Shown: positions 48,401 to 57,334, counted from the first letter of the stretch. The stretch is 64,000 bases of DNA from Ptychodera flava (GCF_041260155.1 NC_091946.1:23693141-23757140), one strand, 5' to 3'. Program-made: numbers and translations. Notes: generated from the sequence alone by a model not told the origin.

Positions 48401-50989
48401 GGACAAACCATGTGGTGAAGGGGTTAATGGTGGGAAAACCCAAATTCTTGTGTTGAAAGGGTGACTGAGTGATATTTGCTCTCTGCATCCTATTCATTTT
48501 CTTCTGCTAGTCAATTATTTCCCCAACTGAAGTGTGGACAGTACTGGTAGTGAAGTTGGGTTTTGAATTGAAAGTTGTTTTTAGAAAGTATGCCAGCTAC
48601 AAGATGGCACCGTCTCCTGTATTTCCTATGCATCAGTACCCACTACCACTCTCTTGTGAAACACATTTTTTTATTTATTTAAATAATATATTTGTTTTGT
48701 GTTATTTGGTTTTTTACTATTTACTGTAAGTAAGCACAATGGCCGGTGAGTCTGATGAACTTACTTTTATCAGCCACTGGTTCAAGATCACATCTTTTTA
48801 ATCTTTTTCAAAATCATGCTGTTTGATATTCTATTCATTGCACAGACACACGCTGAAGTACATTGCACACAGACATGTATACATACACATAGATATTACT
48901 AGCATACACAGATCGTAGATCCTTCAGAAAGGCAGACACTGGCTGCATGATCTATTCAAACACAAAGACTAGTAAACACAGGCCACTCAAAGATGTAGTT
49001 TTTCTATGACTGGTTGCAAAAATTGCATTTCAATTTTCCCTTGTCGTCTTTTTTCTTCAGTAAGAATTCAGTTTCATTTGGTGTTTCATTTCAGTCGCAT
49101 CAAACTCACCTCAGATTTATCTCATTAACCTTTTAAATGAAGCAGCGACTAAATTTGAAAGATCAGTTTGATAAGCAGTTAATGAAGTCCTAAGTGAGTG
49201 TATGAGATTCGTCTGTGATTCTGCAGTTTAATCTTTATCTCATTTTCCCAACAGAGTTCACGTCAGATACAGACATCTGAAATACAAATGTCAAATCAAG
49301 GTAAGATACGATGCATTTACGCAAAGAGCTGTGGTAAGATGCTTTTGAAATATTGAAAGATGGAATACACGATGAGATATGGTTGATCAGTGAATGTCCC
49401 TACATAACCTCTACATTCTGGAAAAATGTAATAATAAACCTCGTGACATGATTTCTAGTGGTATGTGGTGAGTGTGATGAAATAACTCCAGCTAACAGAA
49501 ATAATGTGCCAATAATGTTATGATAGTTTCCCTTGACAAGAATAATTCGCAAATAATTTTATGAAATTTCAGGTTGCAATAATAATATGTAAATGATGTG
49601 ATGACATAATATTTGGTCACAGCAATAATATGCAAATCATGTGATGACATGATTTTGGGTCAGAGGAATAATATGCAAATTATGTGCATGTCACTAGAAA
49701 TTTCAACTGGACAAATCTCTGGAATTTTGGGTCAGGGGAATAATATACAAATGATGCCATGACATCATTTTAGGTCACAGGAATGCGTAAATAATGTGAT
49801 GAACCAGTCACAGTCATTAGGTCACAGGAATATTGCACAAACATTATGATGACGGCATTTAGGTTGAAGAATGGTGCGTAATTAACGTGATGACAAATTT
49901 TGGTCAGAGGAATAATATGCAAATCATGTGATGACATTTTGGGTCAGAGGAACAATATGTAAATCATGTGATGACATAATTTTGGGTCAGAGGAATAATA
50001 TGCAAATCATGTGATGACATAATTTTGGGTCAGAGGAACAATATTCAAAGGATGCCATGACATCATTTTAGGTCATAGGAATGCGTAAATAATGTGATGA
50101 ACCAGTGTATGTCACAGGAATATTGTACAAACAATATGATGACAGCATTTAGGTCAAAGAATAGTGCGTTAATAACATGATGACAAATTTTGATCAGAGG
50201 AATAATTTGCAAATCATTTCATGACATCGTTTTGGGTCAGACGAATAATATGCAAATCATGTGATGACATAATTTTGGGTCAGAGGAATAATCTGCAAAT
50301 CACGTGATGACATTATTTTGGGTCAGAGGAATAATATGCAAATCATGTGATGACATAATTTTGGATCAGAGGCATAATATGCAAATCATGTGATGACATA
50401 ATTTTGGGTCAGAGGCATAATATGCAAATCATGTGATGACATAATTTTGGGTCAGAGGCATAATATGCAAATAATGTGACAATTTAGGTCCAGGCCAAAT
50501 AAAATGTTACAGGAGTGAATATTGTTCCAGAGGTTGAAGACAGCACTCTCCACTCTATAGAATTTAAGTAATGACTTTCTACTTAAACTAGAGCTAACCT
50601 GATGTGAACAAATGGTGACTTTTTCAAAAAGCACCCCTTGTTCTCTGTGAAATGCATTTCTAGTCTACTGGTAGGTCACCCTAAGGGCCATAAACATGAC
50701 TGTAATTACAGTAGTTGGCAAATTTCAAACAAACAGTTTTGGTGTAGGTAGCTCCTTGGTGCTTCAGCAAGTTTTCAGGCATCACCAAGGTTTGTATGTC
50801 TGTATGTGTCTACTTGTGTGTGCTGTGTCTTTGTATAGCATGTCTGAGTGTGGGAAATTTTACTTGAAAACCGTGATGGACATAATTTATTTTTACCTAT
50901 ATTCGCTTTTTTCCCCTTTTTTTTTCATACTCGTGCAGAGACTAGGTCTACTGCCATGTTTGAGAGTTGATGGAAAAGAAGATGTATAG
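24370..50989 (+). CDS. ACER3: Alkaline ceramidase 3 (ACER3 type)
   Basis: Seven-pass ER/Golgi membrane hydrolase that splits ceramide, usually with long unsaturated acyl chains, into sphingosine and fatty acid. Ten exons: 24370-24466, 29476-29586, 30921-30973, 31862-31914, 33859-33976, 35107-35159, 35880-35990, 39300-39404, 49255-49300 and 50939-50989. All splice in phase to 265 residues (human ACER3 has 267). [16 protein letters not shown] at 7-22 carries the Ca-site residues Asp17, Trp18, Glu20, Asn22 and later Glu31. The zinc and catalytic residues are Ser75 and His79 (GSWFFHMTL), Asp90 (LFDEIPM), and His216 and His220 (QLHAWWH). WNIDNIYC is at 188-195. The tail after residue 234 is shorter and more basic than in human. 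A YY1-type motif covers the start. Confidence 0.96.
25743..25883. repeat. 141-bp foldback (almost continuous palindrome)
   Basis: Arms AAGGTTATTCACAAAATACC... and ...GGTATTTGTGAATAACCTT continue inward through GGGATTTATGTC and an ATTGTCC/GGACAAT centre. The whole segment can fold as one hairpin. A CpG-rich centre contrasts with AT-rich flanks. Confidence 0.88.
26213..26455. repeat. Two-copy tandem duplication, unit about 120 bp
   Basis: GGTTAAATACAACTTCAGCC and GGTTAAATACAGCTTCAGCC begin the two units. Both contain TTAGAACCTT and a GGTTAGACAAAGGTTAC-type end. Confidence 0.8.
26745..26894 (+). mobile_element. MITE family A, degenerate copy
   Basis: Keeps TTTTGGACCAAATGGACAT and the CAAAGGGTTAA right end, but much of the rest is lost. 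Confidence 0.5.
27322..27497 (-). mobile_element. MITE family A, copy (reverse, left end lost)
   Basis: Shares TATACCCCAGTCAATTTTTT, CATTTGGTCCAAAATTATCA and GGGAAAAAATTACAGTACTC with the other copies. The CTTTGAGCGC end is missing. Confidence 0.7.
28586..28928. mobile_element. 343-bp TIR element
   Basis: GCACCTATCAGTGTTTTCCA at the left is matched by the complement of TGGAAAATATTGATAGGTGC at the right, with further pairing (CCAGGGAGCCGAGTG against CACTCCCACCTGG). A 17-bp tandem duplication (GGCACGGTGTGTATCT) lies inside near 28774-28808. No target duplication was assigned. Confidence 0.7.
29129..29343 (+). mobile_element. MITE family A, copy with intact TTAA flanks
   Basis: TTAA at 29125-29128 and 29344-29347. 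The ends are CCTTTTGAGTCTG and GGCCGTCTAAGGG. The internal blocks match the family. Confidence 0.82.
29476..29586 (+). CDS. ACER3: ACER3 exon 2 (first membrane segment)
   Basis: [20 protein letters not shown], then [13 protein letters not shown], the first membrane span and loop. Acceptor CATTTTCAG, donor CTAG/GTAAGC, phase 1. Confidence 0.96.
29587..30920. other. ACER3 intron 2
   Basis: Holds a 30-bp minisatellite of about 3.6 units (CATGAGTGTGATGTCATAGG unit start, 30563-30672). A 143-codon open frame at 29709-30140 has no domain signature and starts inside the intron, so it is not called. Confidence 0.55.
30921..30973 (+). CDS. ACER3: ACER3 exon 3 (zinc ligand His79)
   Basis: [18 protein letters not shown] carries the catalytic-site Ser75 and His79. 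Acceptor TTTCCCCACAG, donor CAG/GTAGGT, phase 0. Confidence 0.96.
31252..31601 (+). mobile_element. MITE family B, best-preserved copy (ACER3 intron 3)
   Basis: Ends TTAAGGTAGTATGCACCTC and GAGACGTGTTCTACCTTAA. The terminal TTAA on both sides may be the target duplication around GGTAG...CTACC. The centre has AAAATGGCCGCCATTCCTGT. Confidence 0.82.
31862..31914 (+). CDS. ACER3: ACER3 exon 4 (Asp90)
   Basis: [17 protein letters not shown] carries the active-site Asp90. Acceptor CAATGAACAG, donor GCAT/GTAAGT, phase 2. It has no sizeable open frame of its own. Confidence 0.95.
32091..33003. mobile_element. TIR element with clustered GCGGTA/TGCCGC motifs (ACER3 intron 4)
   Basis: 27-bp inverted ends: TACAGTACCAGAATCACATA then ACTTGTA (32091-32117), matched by the complement ending at 33003. 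The outer TA could be a TA target duplication. Both subterminal regions (32125-32345 and 32710-32975) are packed with GCGGTA, GCGGCA and CCGCA motifs, about twenty in all. The 370-bp centre has none to speak of. No transposase frame. Confidence 0.82.
33300..33548. mobile_element. 249-bp TIR element (ACER3 intron 4)
   Basis: GGCCATTTAAAGAAAATTCT then TTGTTTGCCGTAC at the left matches, with few differences, the complement of the right end (GGACGGCAAACAAAGAATTT...). An inner CTACCAGC motif recurs near both ends. Confidence 0.72.
33859..33976 (+). CDS. ACER3: ACER3 exon 5
   Basis: [20 protein letters not shown], then [17 protein letters not shown]: one cytosolic loop and one membrane span. Acceptor TTATTTTCCAG, donor CAG/GTGAGT, phase 0. 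Confidence 0.95.
33977..35106. other. ACER3 intron 5
   Basis: Poly-G stretch at 34005-34026; otherwise nothing recognised. Confidence 0.5.
35107..35159 (+). CDS. ACER3: ACER3 exon 6
   Basis: [17 protein letters not shown], a membrane segment aligning with VMYGMLVFTLVLRSIYI of human. Acceptor TTTGGCAG, donor TAGC/GTAAGT, phase 2. Confidence 0.93.
35880..35990 (+). CDS. ACER3: ACER3 exon 7
   Basis: [20 protein letters not shown], then [19 protein letters not shown] is a family hallmark. Acceptor ACTTCCACAG, donor TCAG/GTGAGA, phase 2. Confidence 0.96.
36093..36517. mobile_element. 425-bp imperfect palindrome (ACER3 intron 7)
   Basis: Arms of about 180 bp, clearly complementary but diverged (GAGGTGTTGCCAACACTGTC against GACAGTGTTGGCAACACCTC). 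The ends are TTACAGTG and CACTGTAA. Non-coding foldback MITE. Confidence 0.82.
36616..36912 (+). mobile_element. MITE family B copy, right end lost
   Basis: Starts AAAGGTGGTAGGCACCTCGA and follows the family consensus to ATCTGTCCCTT. It then departs just before the 36929 element begins. Confidence 0.72.
36929..39105. mobile_element. 2.18-kb TIR element, hAT-like
   Basis: Inverted ends of about 90 bp (36929-37020 and 39014-39105), starting CACAGGCTCTTGACTCAATG on the left and CACAAGCTCTTGACTCAATG on the right read inward. The flanks GTTATGCC (36921-36928) and GTTTTGCC (39106-39113) look like an 8-bp duplication with one later change. It carries element D copy 2 (38330-38705). No transposase frame seen. 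Confidence 0.75.
38330..38705 (-). mobile_element. Element D, copy 2 (reverse, nested)
   Basis: Shares GTGCTGTTC.GATAACATGGT, GGTAGGTAGGTCGGCAGGA, ACTGGCCACAACATTTCC and TTTACGTAGCTCTAAAAAAG with copy 1. It lies inside the 36929-39105 element. Confidence 0.75.
39300..39404 (+). CDS. ACER3: ACER3 exon 8 (His216 and His220)
   Basis: [20 protein letters not shown], then [14 protein letters not shown]. HxxxH supplies the last two zinc ligands. Acceptor TTTCCCTCAG, donor TCTC/GTAAGT, phase 2. Confidence 0.96.
39693..39912 (-). mobile_element. MITE family A copy (reverse)
   Basis: Ends CCCTTTGAGCGTGG and GCAGTGCTCAAAGGG. TTAA follows on the right (39913-39916); the left flank is ATTAAAA. Confidence 0.78.
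40350..40503. repeat. 154-bp foldback
   Basis: Arms TGACCATTAACGTTTATTTG and the complement of CAAATGAACGTTAATGGTCA extend inward to AATTAACGGGC/GCCCGTTAATT around a 12-base loop. TAACGGG-type ends. Confidence 0.85.
43715..44022 (-). mobile_element. MITE family B copy (reverse)
   Basis: Shares AATGGCCATTTTGAATTTCA, the TTTTGCACGGT block and the terminal GGCGTGTACTACCTTTAA. Confidence 0.7.
44907..46790 (-). mobile_element. MITE family B copy split by a pearl-like element
   Basis: 44907-45160 and 46690 to about 46790 form one family B copy: GGTAGAATGCGCCCGCGGAC...ACCACTGATTTTTA, then TTCTTGATTTCCAAAGGGAA...AAGTCTTCAATTTTGAG. The break falls inside the family's ATTTTTATTCTTGATT block. The remote right terminus has decayed. 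Confidence 0.75.
45161..46689 (+). mobile_element. Pearl-like element, family B (full length)
   Basis: Head hairpin AGCTCCGC..GCGGAGCT (45160-45185), then a GTCGTCC microsatellite (about 45208-45268). About nine core repeats of 143-150 bp follow, marked by TTTGAAATTTGGTATACAGG. The tail is CAGCGGAGCTATAT plus a small hairpin CGGCC-GCTA-GGTCG. The tail GCGGAGCT is complementary to the head AGCTCCGC. The insertion sits in a MITE B copy with no target duplication beyond a shared TA. Confidence 0.8.
47310..47572 (+). mobile_element. MITE family B, degenerate copy
   Basis: Follows the family order (GGGTCACCCACTGAGAAATT, AAAATGGCTGACCTTCTGTA, GGCGCATTCTGTTTTAA) with heavy divergence. Confidence 0.55.
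48341..48423. mobile_element. 83-bp miniature TTAA-flanked element
   Basis: TTAA at 48337-48340 and 48424-48427. The ends CCCTTTCACC and GGTGAAGGGG are inverted with one mismatch. A possible one-ended relative starts TTAACCCTTTCACTGCCATA at about 53218. Confidence 0.72.
49255..49300 (+). CDS. ACER3: ACER3 exon 9
   Basis: (S)[15 protein letters not shown] aligns with LYLRYRPKVKF of human and is preceded by acceptor TTTTCCCAACAG. Donor AAG/GTAAGA, phase 0. It lies 9.8 kb from exon 8 but matches its phase exactly. Confidence 0.85.
49490..50485 (+). repeat. 43-bp minisatellite rich in ATGCAAAT octamers (ACER3 intron 9)
   Basis: Roughly 20 diverged units of GGTCAGAGGAATAATATGCA then AATCATGTGATGACATAATTT. 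The last seven or so units are nearly identical. The perfect octamer ATGCAAAT occurs at about 49630, 49673, 49917, 50000, 50250, 50336, 50379, 50422 and 50465. Confidence 0.9.
50939..50989 (+). CDS. ACER3: ACER3 exon 10 (C-terminus)
   Basis: [16 protein letters not shown], then TAG. A long pyrimidine tract ending TCGTGCAG precedes it. Phase 0 matches exon 9. The sequence has diverged from the human tail, so it rests on splice signals, phase and position. Confidence 0.75.
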   Translation, partial: RLGLLPCLRVDGKEDV

Positions 50990-53364
50990 ACTTGCTTACA
51001 TCCAGGCATTTCATCAGCTTGTGACCTGACAACCAATCAGGGTTTGTTTAACAACAGCAAAACAAGCAAACAGCCAATCAGATTGCGGTATCAGTGGCAA
51101 GACCTTATATCCCTGTGTCAAGAGAAACCAAGCAAAACAGATGAGGCACAGCTTACACAATGCAATGCAATGTGCAATTTCAAGTTATTCTCCTTATCAA
51201 CGATTGAAGAAATTGTCTTCTATTTTTGTTTTTAAAGTTCCATGTTCTATTTTAATCAACTCACAGCTTAAATGAAATTTCAATTATTCAGGTAATGACA
51301 TTTGAAGATTTGTAGACGGTACATTCATGTACACAGATGGGCCTACCCATCATATGCACAGATTTTAATGCAATACTTTTATTAATAATTTTGGTGTACA
51401 AATTTCAGTGATTGAGTTTATAACTGTGTGCAATTAGGTTGATAATGTGTCAATTACAAACCAATCACCTTTGGTTGGTTGCGTTCAATTCAATAATTTC
51501 TTTGTCTATTACGTTCACAAATAATTTTTGTGTGCTATGAGATGACTCAGTAATCAGGTATGATTTTATTTCAAGAGTTACCACAGTTATAACCTTTAAC
51601 CTTTGACCCATCAGACCTCAGATCAGTTTCACTAATTGCCTGATCTGTCCAATTTAAGCATGTACACAGTTCTCTAAACAGTTTTTGCGAGTGTTTGGTG
51701 AACATGAGTAGAGTGACTAAATGTCATTCTTTGGCATTTTGTTTTTTGCTTTTCTTTGCGTTGAACAGTGAGTCATTTGATGTCAGGAAAACGCTGTTCC
51801 ATTGTCAGTGTTTAGAATTCTGCCCTCACACTGCCGGTAGAGGTAATGTTTACACTGTACTTTAGTCTCGGGTAATTAATGCACTGTAGAATGCTAAGAA
51901 ATAGGCAATCCATGACAAGAACATCTGACAGGCTCTCATGTCGAAGATTTCAAAGTGGTACAAATGTATGTTGCCTTTCAGAGTAGAGATACCTCAAAAC
52001 GCTATAGTTTGTAAACCTTCAGAGTTAGTTCCAAGATCATTGCAATACTGCTGTGTTTAGATTTGCTATTCCAGGAACGGCTTGCATCAAATCAATAATG
52101 ATAATAATATGTAAATTTTACTCATCTCTAAGCTGTATATATTTTACATCACTGTCAATCTCATTTTGCAGAACTTACCTCGGGAGTAAAAATTATTTTT
52201 CTTGTAAAATTAAAATAATTTTAATTTAATTAGATTTTTTAAATTTGAGTGCACATTAAAAAAGATGTTAATTTGAGTGCAAAAAAAGGAAAAAGGATGG
52301 GAGATTATCCTTTCCAGCATTGTTCTGAAAAAATAGATGATTGTGGTTGATTGACTTGAAAATATAAATGTGGCTATCTCCAGTTCTTTTCTTCCATGGA
52401 AACCAATCAGCGAGTTGTATGCAGCAGTTAGTGAGAATGACTGACAAAAAATTCGCTTAAATTCTAAGTAATGATGCTGCAGTTTGCTGCAGTTTAAGTT
52501 TGTATGTAATGTGGTACTTATTTTACTCTGGGCATTTTCCCACTTTTGATTTCTTTTAGCCAAATGTCAGTGCAATGCCGTTTCATGTCATAGGTCATGT
52601 TTATCCAACATAGCAACACGATTTCAAATAGAGTTTGTTGTTGATTCAAAGAGCCATGCAGCTAGGGGCTAAATATACGCTAGCTTGTTGGTCTGATAAA
52701 ATCCATTTTTGAAATATTCATTAAAATTTTAAATGAGTAACGTGATTATTTTCTTTGTGTGAGATCTCGAGAAACAAACCATGGTATTAATTTGCAATTA
52801 ATGTTCTCTGTTGTAATTTATTTTTACAAAAGATAAGTGTAAAACGTTTCATGTCATATTATTTGACATGACAAGAGTTGGAATATTGGAAATACAAGTA
52901 ATCAAAACAATTTACAGATTTTTCTGATCATTTTCGGATCAAAACGGCACATGCTGCAACAAAGGGATGGTAATTTGTTGTCATGGTGCTCCGTTAAAAC
53001 TTCAACATTGCATGAGAGATGCGCTCATCTTTTACGCAACGTCAAAACAATGCAAGCTCACAGTGTTATTTCATCAATCCCATTCCATGTCATTCACATT
53101 GACAATAACCATGCAGAATTACTGAAATATTACACACTTACATGTACTACGCCGCGATTGTTAGCATTTGCTCGATGTAACTTCAACCATCCGTTTTTAA
53201 AGTCTATGCTTCAACTTAACCCTTTCACTGCCATAGTCTGGCCGAAACCCATTGTCGCCAATAGGAATTGTAAACCATTTTACAGGGATTTAGGGGTAAA
53301 TAGGTTTAGGAATCTGAGTTTGGGCTTTGAAGAGTACTAGACCAAATTGTATTTACAAAATTAA

Positions 53365-53577
53365 CCCTTTGAGTACTGAAAATTTACCCTCCAAAATTTT
53401 AGTGCAAAATTTTTACCAATTTTTATTAATTTAAAAAATTTGTCTTACAATTTTGGACCAGATGGAAATCACTTTTCATTAGATACAGTTTTTGATCAAA
53501 ATTTTGAAAAAAATCTTTAAAAAATTGTCTGGGTTACATTTTATAGAGGCAGCAAAAATATTTTGGTGCTCAAAGGA
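53365..53577 (+). mobile_element. MITE family A, copy with intact TTAA flanks
   Basis: TTAA at 53361-53364 and 53578-53581. The ends are CCCTTTGAGTACTG and TGGTGCTCAAAGG(A). The interior matches the family, including TTTTGGACCAGATGGAAATC. Confidence 0.82.
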
Positions 53578-53724
53578 TTAATATGTCTTTCTTTGGTGTC
53601 CTCTAAGAAAAAATAGAAAATGGGACCCCTAGGATTATGTTAATTTGTAAAATTGTTCTGCGTGGGATCCAGTATTCTTTAACAATGCCCTTTCGCTCTC
53701 AAATTTCCCAACGATATTTGCCGG

Positions 53725-53838
53725 GGAAGACTTTACCTATAGCATGGGCTTCAAAACGAGCCCCACAAGTGTTAGACCAAAACCGTTTTGTAAAAGACTG
53801 ACAGTTCGAATATCTATCCCCTCGGCACTTTCTACCTT
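53725..53838 (+). repeat. MITE family B fragment
   Basis: Family B right end only: GGGCTTCAAAACGAGCCCCA, GACAGTTCGAATATCTATCC and CGGCACTTTCTACCTT. Confidence 0.6.
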
Positions 53839-54238
53839 GCTGTGAAGGTTAAGGTAGGCACCTGTCTTTCACTCACTGAAATATGAAACAAAGCTTCACA
53901 TCCATTATGATACATTCCCCACTATGCATTATGTAAGATTCATTTTGTTGTAATTTCAATTGAATAGCTTACATAAACACACCAAATTTAAATTTCCTTG
54001 TTAATTTATCAAATTTAATTGAATCATTTGATTGGATCACTCTTCAATTGCATGTGTTTTACCCAATTAATTCATCATTATATTGTAATTTTTGTATTGT
54101 TATTTTTACATCACTTTACTCGGTTGGAGCGCACAGCTTCTGATAACAGCAGCTTCATTGTCTTCGCTGACGAGTTTTCAGATTGACAAATCTGAAAAGT
54201 TAACTGCCCGGAGGAGCTCGAGTACATCTGTAACCTCC

Positions 54239-55406
54239 ACAAATGTAATAATCTCCACAAATGTAATATCAACCACAATTGTAATAAAATGCACCCATAA
54301 ATGTAATATCGCCCATAAATGTAACAAAAATCAACCATAAATGTAATAAAAACACCAACCACAAATGTAATAAATGGTAACCATAAATGTAATAAAAAAA
54401 TCACCCATAAATGTAATACTTGTCAACCATAAATGTAATAAATCTATTTTGTCGTCGCAATTGAGGAATTAGCCCTTAAATATTGATCTATGTAATAAGG
54501 AAAGCAACTCCACACATTATTCATGTCTTAATTGTTTGCGTTTAGTGTGTTTTGCATATTTGAAAGTGTATTTTGCGTTTCCCTGTTTTGTGTACAGAAC
54601 TGATTGGCCATGGCTAGACACAGCTGTAATCTGAACGTCAGTGCAGTCTCTACTCCAGAGTGGGGAAGACTGTATAACACTACGATCCTTTAACGCCGGT
54701 TTTTCGAAAATTGCCGTACTTTTTTAATCAATCGCCTCAAATTCGTCTTCAGTGGATAAATTGTGTGGAATAATCGATAGATTGTCTGTATTCCTATGTT
54801 GTCCCACTTGAAGTTTGTTCCTTCACTAGGGATGCCAGGATGTCTAATTTTGTTCTACTGTGTTCAAGGTAGTGTTCGTATTGTTTTCTACTAGATTGAA
54901 ATATATGTTCTCGTCAACATGTTTTGTGTCGTAAGTTTCTGTTATAAGGTTTTATATTTCTCTGTTATTTGTTCTGAGTCGTCTGTCATAAACTTTGTGA
55001 GGTATCACTGGTTGACGAGTTATTTTGACGCTTCCTTATTATGTAATTATCAGTGTCTGGAACTGCTGTTCCACTTCCATTATATAACGGTTTGATCAGT
55101 ACCTCGCCGTTTTCTGATAGCGTTCTCAAAGTATTCTATTCTGTGTTTCAGAAAGGAAACCTAGTTTCAGTCTTATTAAAGTTATTATTTACTCAGGGCA
55201 TTGATAAACAAATGATCACATATGCAATTCAAGTTTATTACATTTATGGTTGAATTTTATTACATTTATGGTTAATTTGTTTATTACATTTGTGGTTGCG
55301 GGTTGTTACATTAATGGTTGACTATTTTATTACATTTGTGGTTGATTTTATTACAATTGTGGTTGATATTACATTTGTGGAGATTATTACATTTGTGGAG
55401 GTTACA
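54239..55406. mobile_element. 1.17-kb element with TGTAACC ends and inverted ATTACATTTRTGG arrays
   Basis: Perfect inverted ends TGTAACCTCCACAAATGTAA and onward for about 60 bp. Each terminus is an array of a roughly 16-20-bp unit (ACCAYAAATGTAATAA): ten units at 54242-54442, and eight in the opposite direction at 55228-55402. The direct repeat ACATC at 54234-54238 and 55407-55411 is a 5-bp target duplication. The 785-bp interior has no recognisable transposase. Confidence 0.85.
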
Positions 55407-56452
55407 ACATCATCCTATTACGGCTGACAACAGTCAAGTTTGTGTTCTATGTACGATAGCGTGTATATATGTGCAAGTGTTTTGTGAACTCTACTGTGTG
55501 TTGAGGAGGAGTTGTATCTCAGCTCTGTTATTTAACCACTCTTTTTATTGGTTGGGATTCAGCTGTGAGGTTTTGACCCTGATGGCCTTGCCAGGTTACT
55601 ACATATAGGTGCTGTATGCTGTGAGTTTTGATCCGATCGAGAATTTCCTGGATTGCAATCTTCCAGTTTGGATAATATCTTGTGTGTTTCTGCAGTGGTT
55701 GACTTTTCAGGGCTCTAACATTGAAAGCTTATCAACCTGGGCAACATTGGAGTTCACACAAGACAATCTGACTCGGACCTGAGTTGGTGTAGGTTTTAAG
55801 ACGGCACAAAAATGATCCACATGGACACGCCAGCTCAGTCCAGATTCGGACCGTTTTTGTTCGGGTTGTGAAGATGGTTTAGGTCAGACAAATAATTCCA
55901 GCCGGCCTGTAATTTTGTGTTAACATATTGCATTGATTGTGGTTCAAGTTGAGGCATGGCCTCACTGTTAGCATATGATTTGAATTGAGGTAGTTACAGG
56001 TCACAGACTGTTAATGTAGCGAGTGTGTTGACTCTGAGCCAGGCACCTTCTTCAAATGATCCAGTGTAGGCACAGACCAAAGGAATAAAAGAGGATAATT
56101 TTATGCCTGGCCAGGTCCCAGTCAAATTATGTGCATGCGAACAACGCTAATTTAACTGTTTTCATTCACAATATCTGGCCCTTCAATTGTGTAAAGTGTT
56201 GGTTGTTGTAATTGAATTCTGAAGAATATTGTTATTTTTGTAGAAAAAATAATGTTATTTTGAATCCATGCTGTTGTAATTATTTTCAGCATGTTTTACT
56301 TTGATTGACAATATGGATGCAAGATTGCGAGTTTCATGTTCGTGTTATGTAGTTTATAAACGGCAATTATGAGTGAAAAGTAATAAATGATAACAATTGC
56401 TGCTTACACACTATTGTTTTCCTCTCTGCTCCGTTTCTGTCTCCCACTTTAT

Positions 56453-56898
56453 TAGTCCCCATGGACATCTTCCGGAGGCACTTATAGGTCATGTCCGTGC
56501 GAGGGTCCGTTCACGCAGATCTCAGAGATGCCTGGAGCGATTTCATTCACATTTTATACAAGGATTACTCCCTATGTCATACATATGCACATCGATTTTT
56601 GTGATTCGATCCAATATGGCCGCGTGGCGGCCGTTTTGTTTCGTGTATTTGGTGTCTGCCTCTGGGGGCTGCAGGACCCGTCCACGTGCCCTCAAGGATG
56701 CTCAATTAAAAGATAATAAAGAATAATGCTATGTCCATACACAGTGGCTCGAGAATGGCCAATTAAAAGATAATAATAATGCTATTAAATCGTTTTGTAC
56801 ACGAGCCACTTCGTGAACAGGACTATCCTCGCTCTCCGAGGACTTGTAATCAAACTACCAATTAACAAGTGGGGACTGTGTCATCAACGATGATTTGT
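56453..56898 (+). mobile_element. Pearl-like element, family A, short copy
   Basis: Head TAGTCCCCATGGACATCTTC, about one core repeat (GATCCAATATGGCCGCGTGG near 56609), an unrelated middle, and the full tail AACAAGTGGGGACTGTGTCA then TCAACGATGATTTGT. The head and tail match the 17.67-19.06 kb copy. The middle holds a doubled CAATTAAAAGATAATAA segment. Confidence 0.8.
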
Positions 56899-57320
56899 TT
56901 CTCCTGTATCGCTTTATCTTTTGGTTTCCTTCTGTCACTGTTTATTTTGTCCTCGTAGCTGTCTTCCTATCTGTTTGTCTCCTAGTTTCACACCGTAGGC
57001 AGCAGAGCAACCTTCTTTTCAATAATGCAGTTTTCTTTTTCGCTGCCACTCCTGATCGAACTCTAGTATCAATACTATAGTAGCTAGTGTTCAGTCGTGT
57101 CTCTATTTCTGCTCCCTTTTTTGACTCCCTGTCCCAATCTCTGTTCCCTTTGCCGCCTTGAAAGTCTCTTATGTGACCACTCCTTGAACAAGTGCGCCTC
57201 TTTGTACTTCTCCAATCGTGTAAATTGTGTAAATAAGTGTAATTGTCCGCTATGCTTCCAGTCCAGTGAAACATCTGACTCATATTTGATGTCCATCAAA
57301 ATTATTGGGAAGGGCACGGG

Positions 57321-57334
57321 GGGGGGGGGGGGGA
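57321..57334. repeat. Poly-G run
   Basis: An uninterrupted G run of at least 13 bases. Like the runs near 21.15, 34.01 and 44.28 kb, it is prone to length error. Confidence 0.9.

Larger units (their letters stand above)
39405..49254. other. ACER3 intron 8 (9.85 kb)
   Basis: No extra exon recognised. It contains MITE A (39693-39912), a foldback (40350-40503), MITE B copies (43715-44022, 44907-46790 split, 47310-47572), a poly-G run (44282-44300), the pearl-like family B element (45161-46689) and a mini TTAA element (48341-48423). The stretches 40504-43700 and 48430-49250 show nothing I recognise. Confidence 0.55.

Noticed and set aside
49490..50485. CRISPR-like array
   Set aside because: The 43-bp units are contiguous diverged minisatellite repeats without unique spacers, inside an animal intron.
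52951..53340. 129-codon frame 3' of ACER3
   Set aside because: No domain; the end includes a TTAACCCTTTCACTGCC repeat start, so the frame is probably chance.
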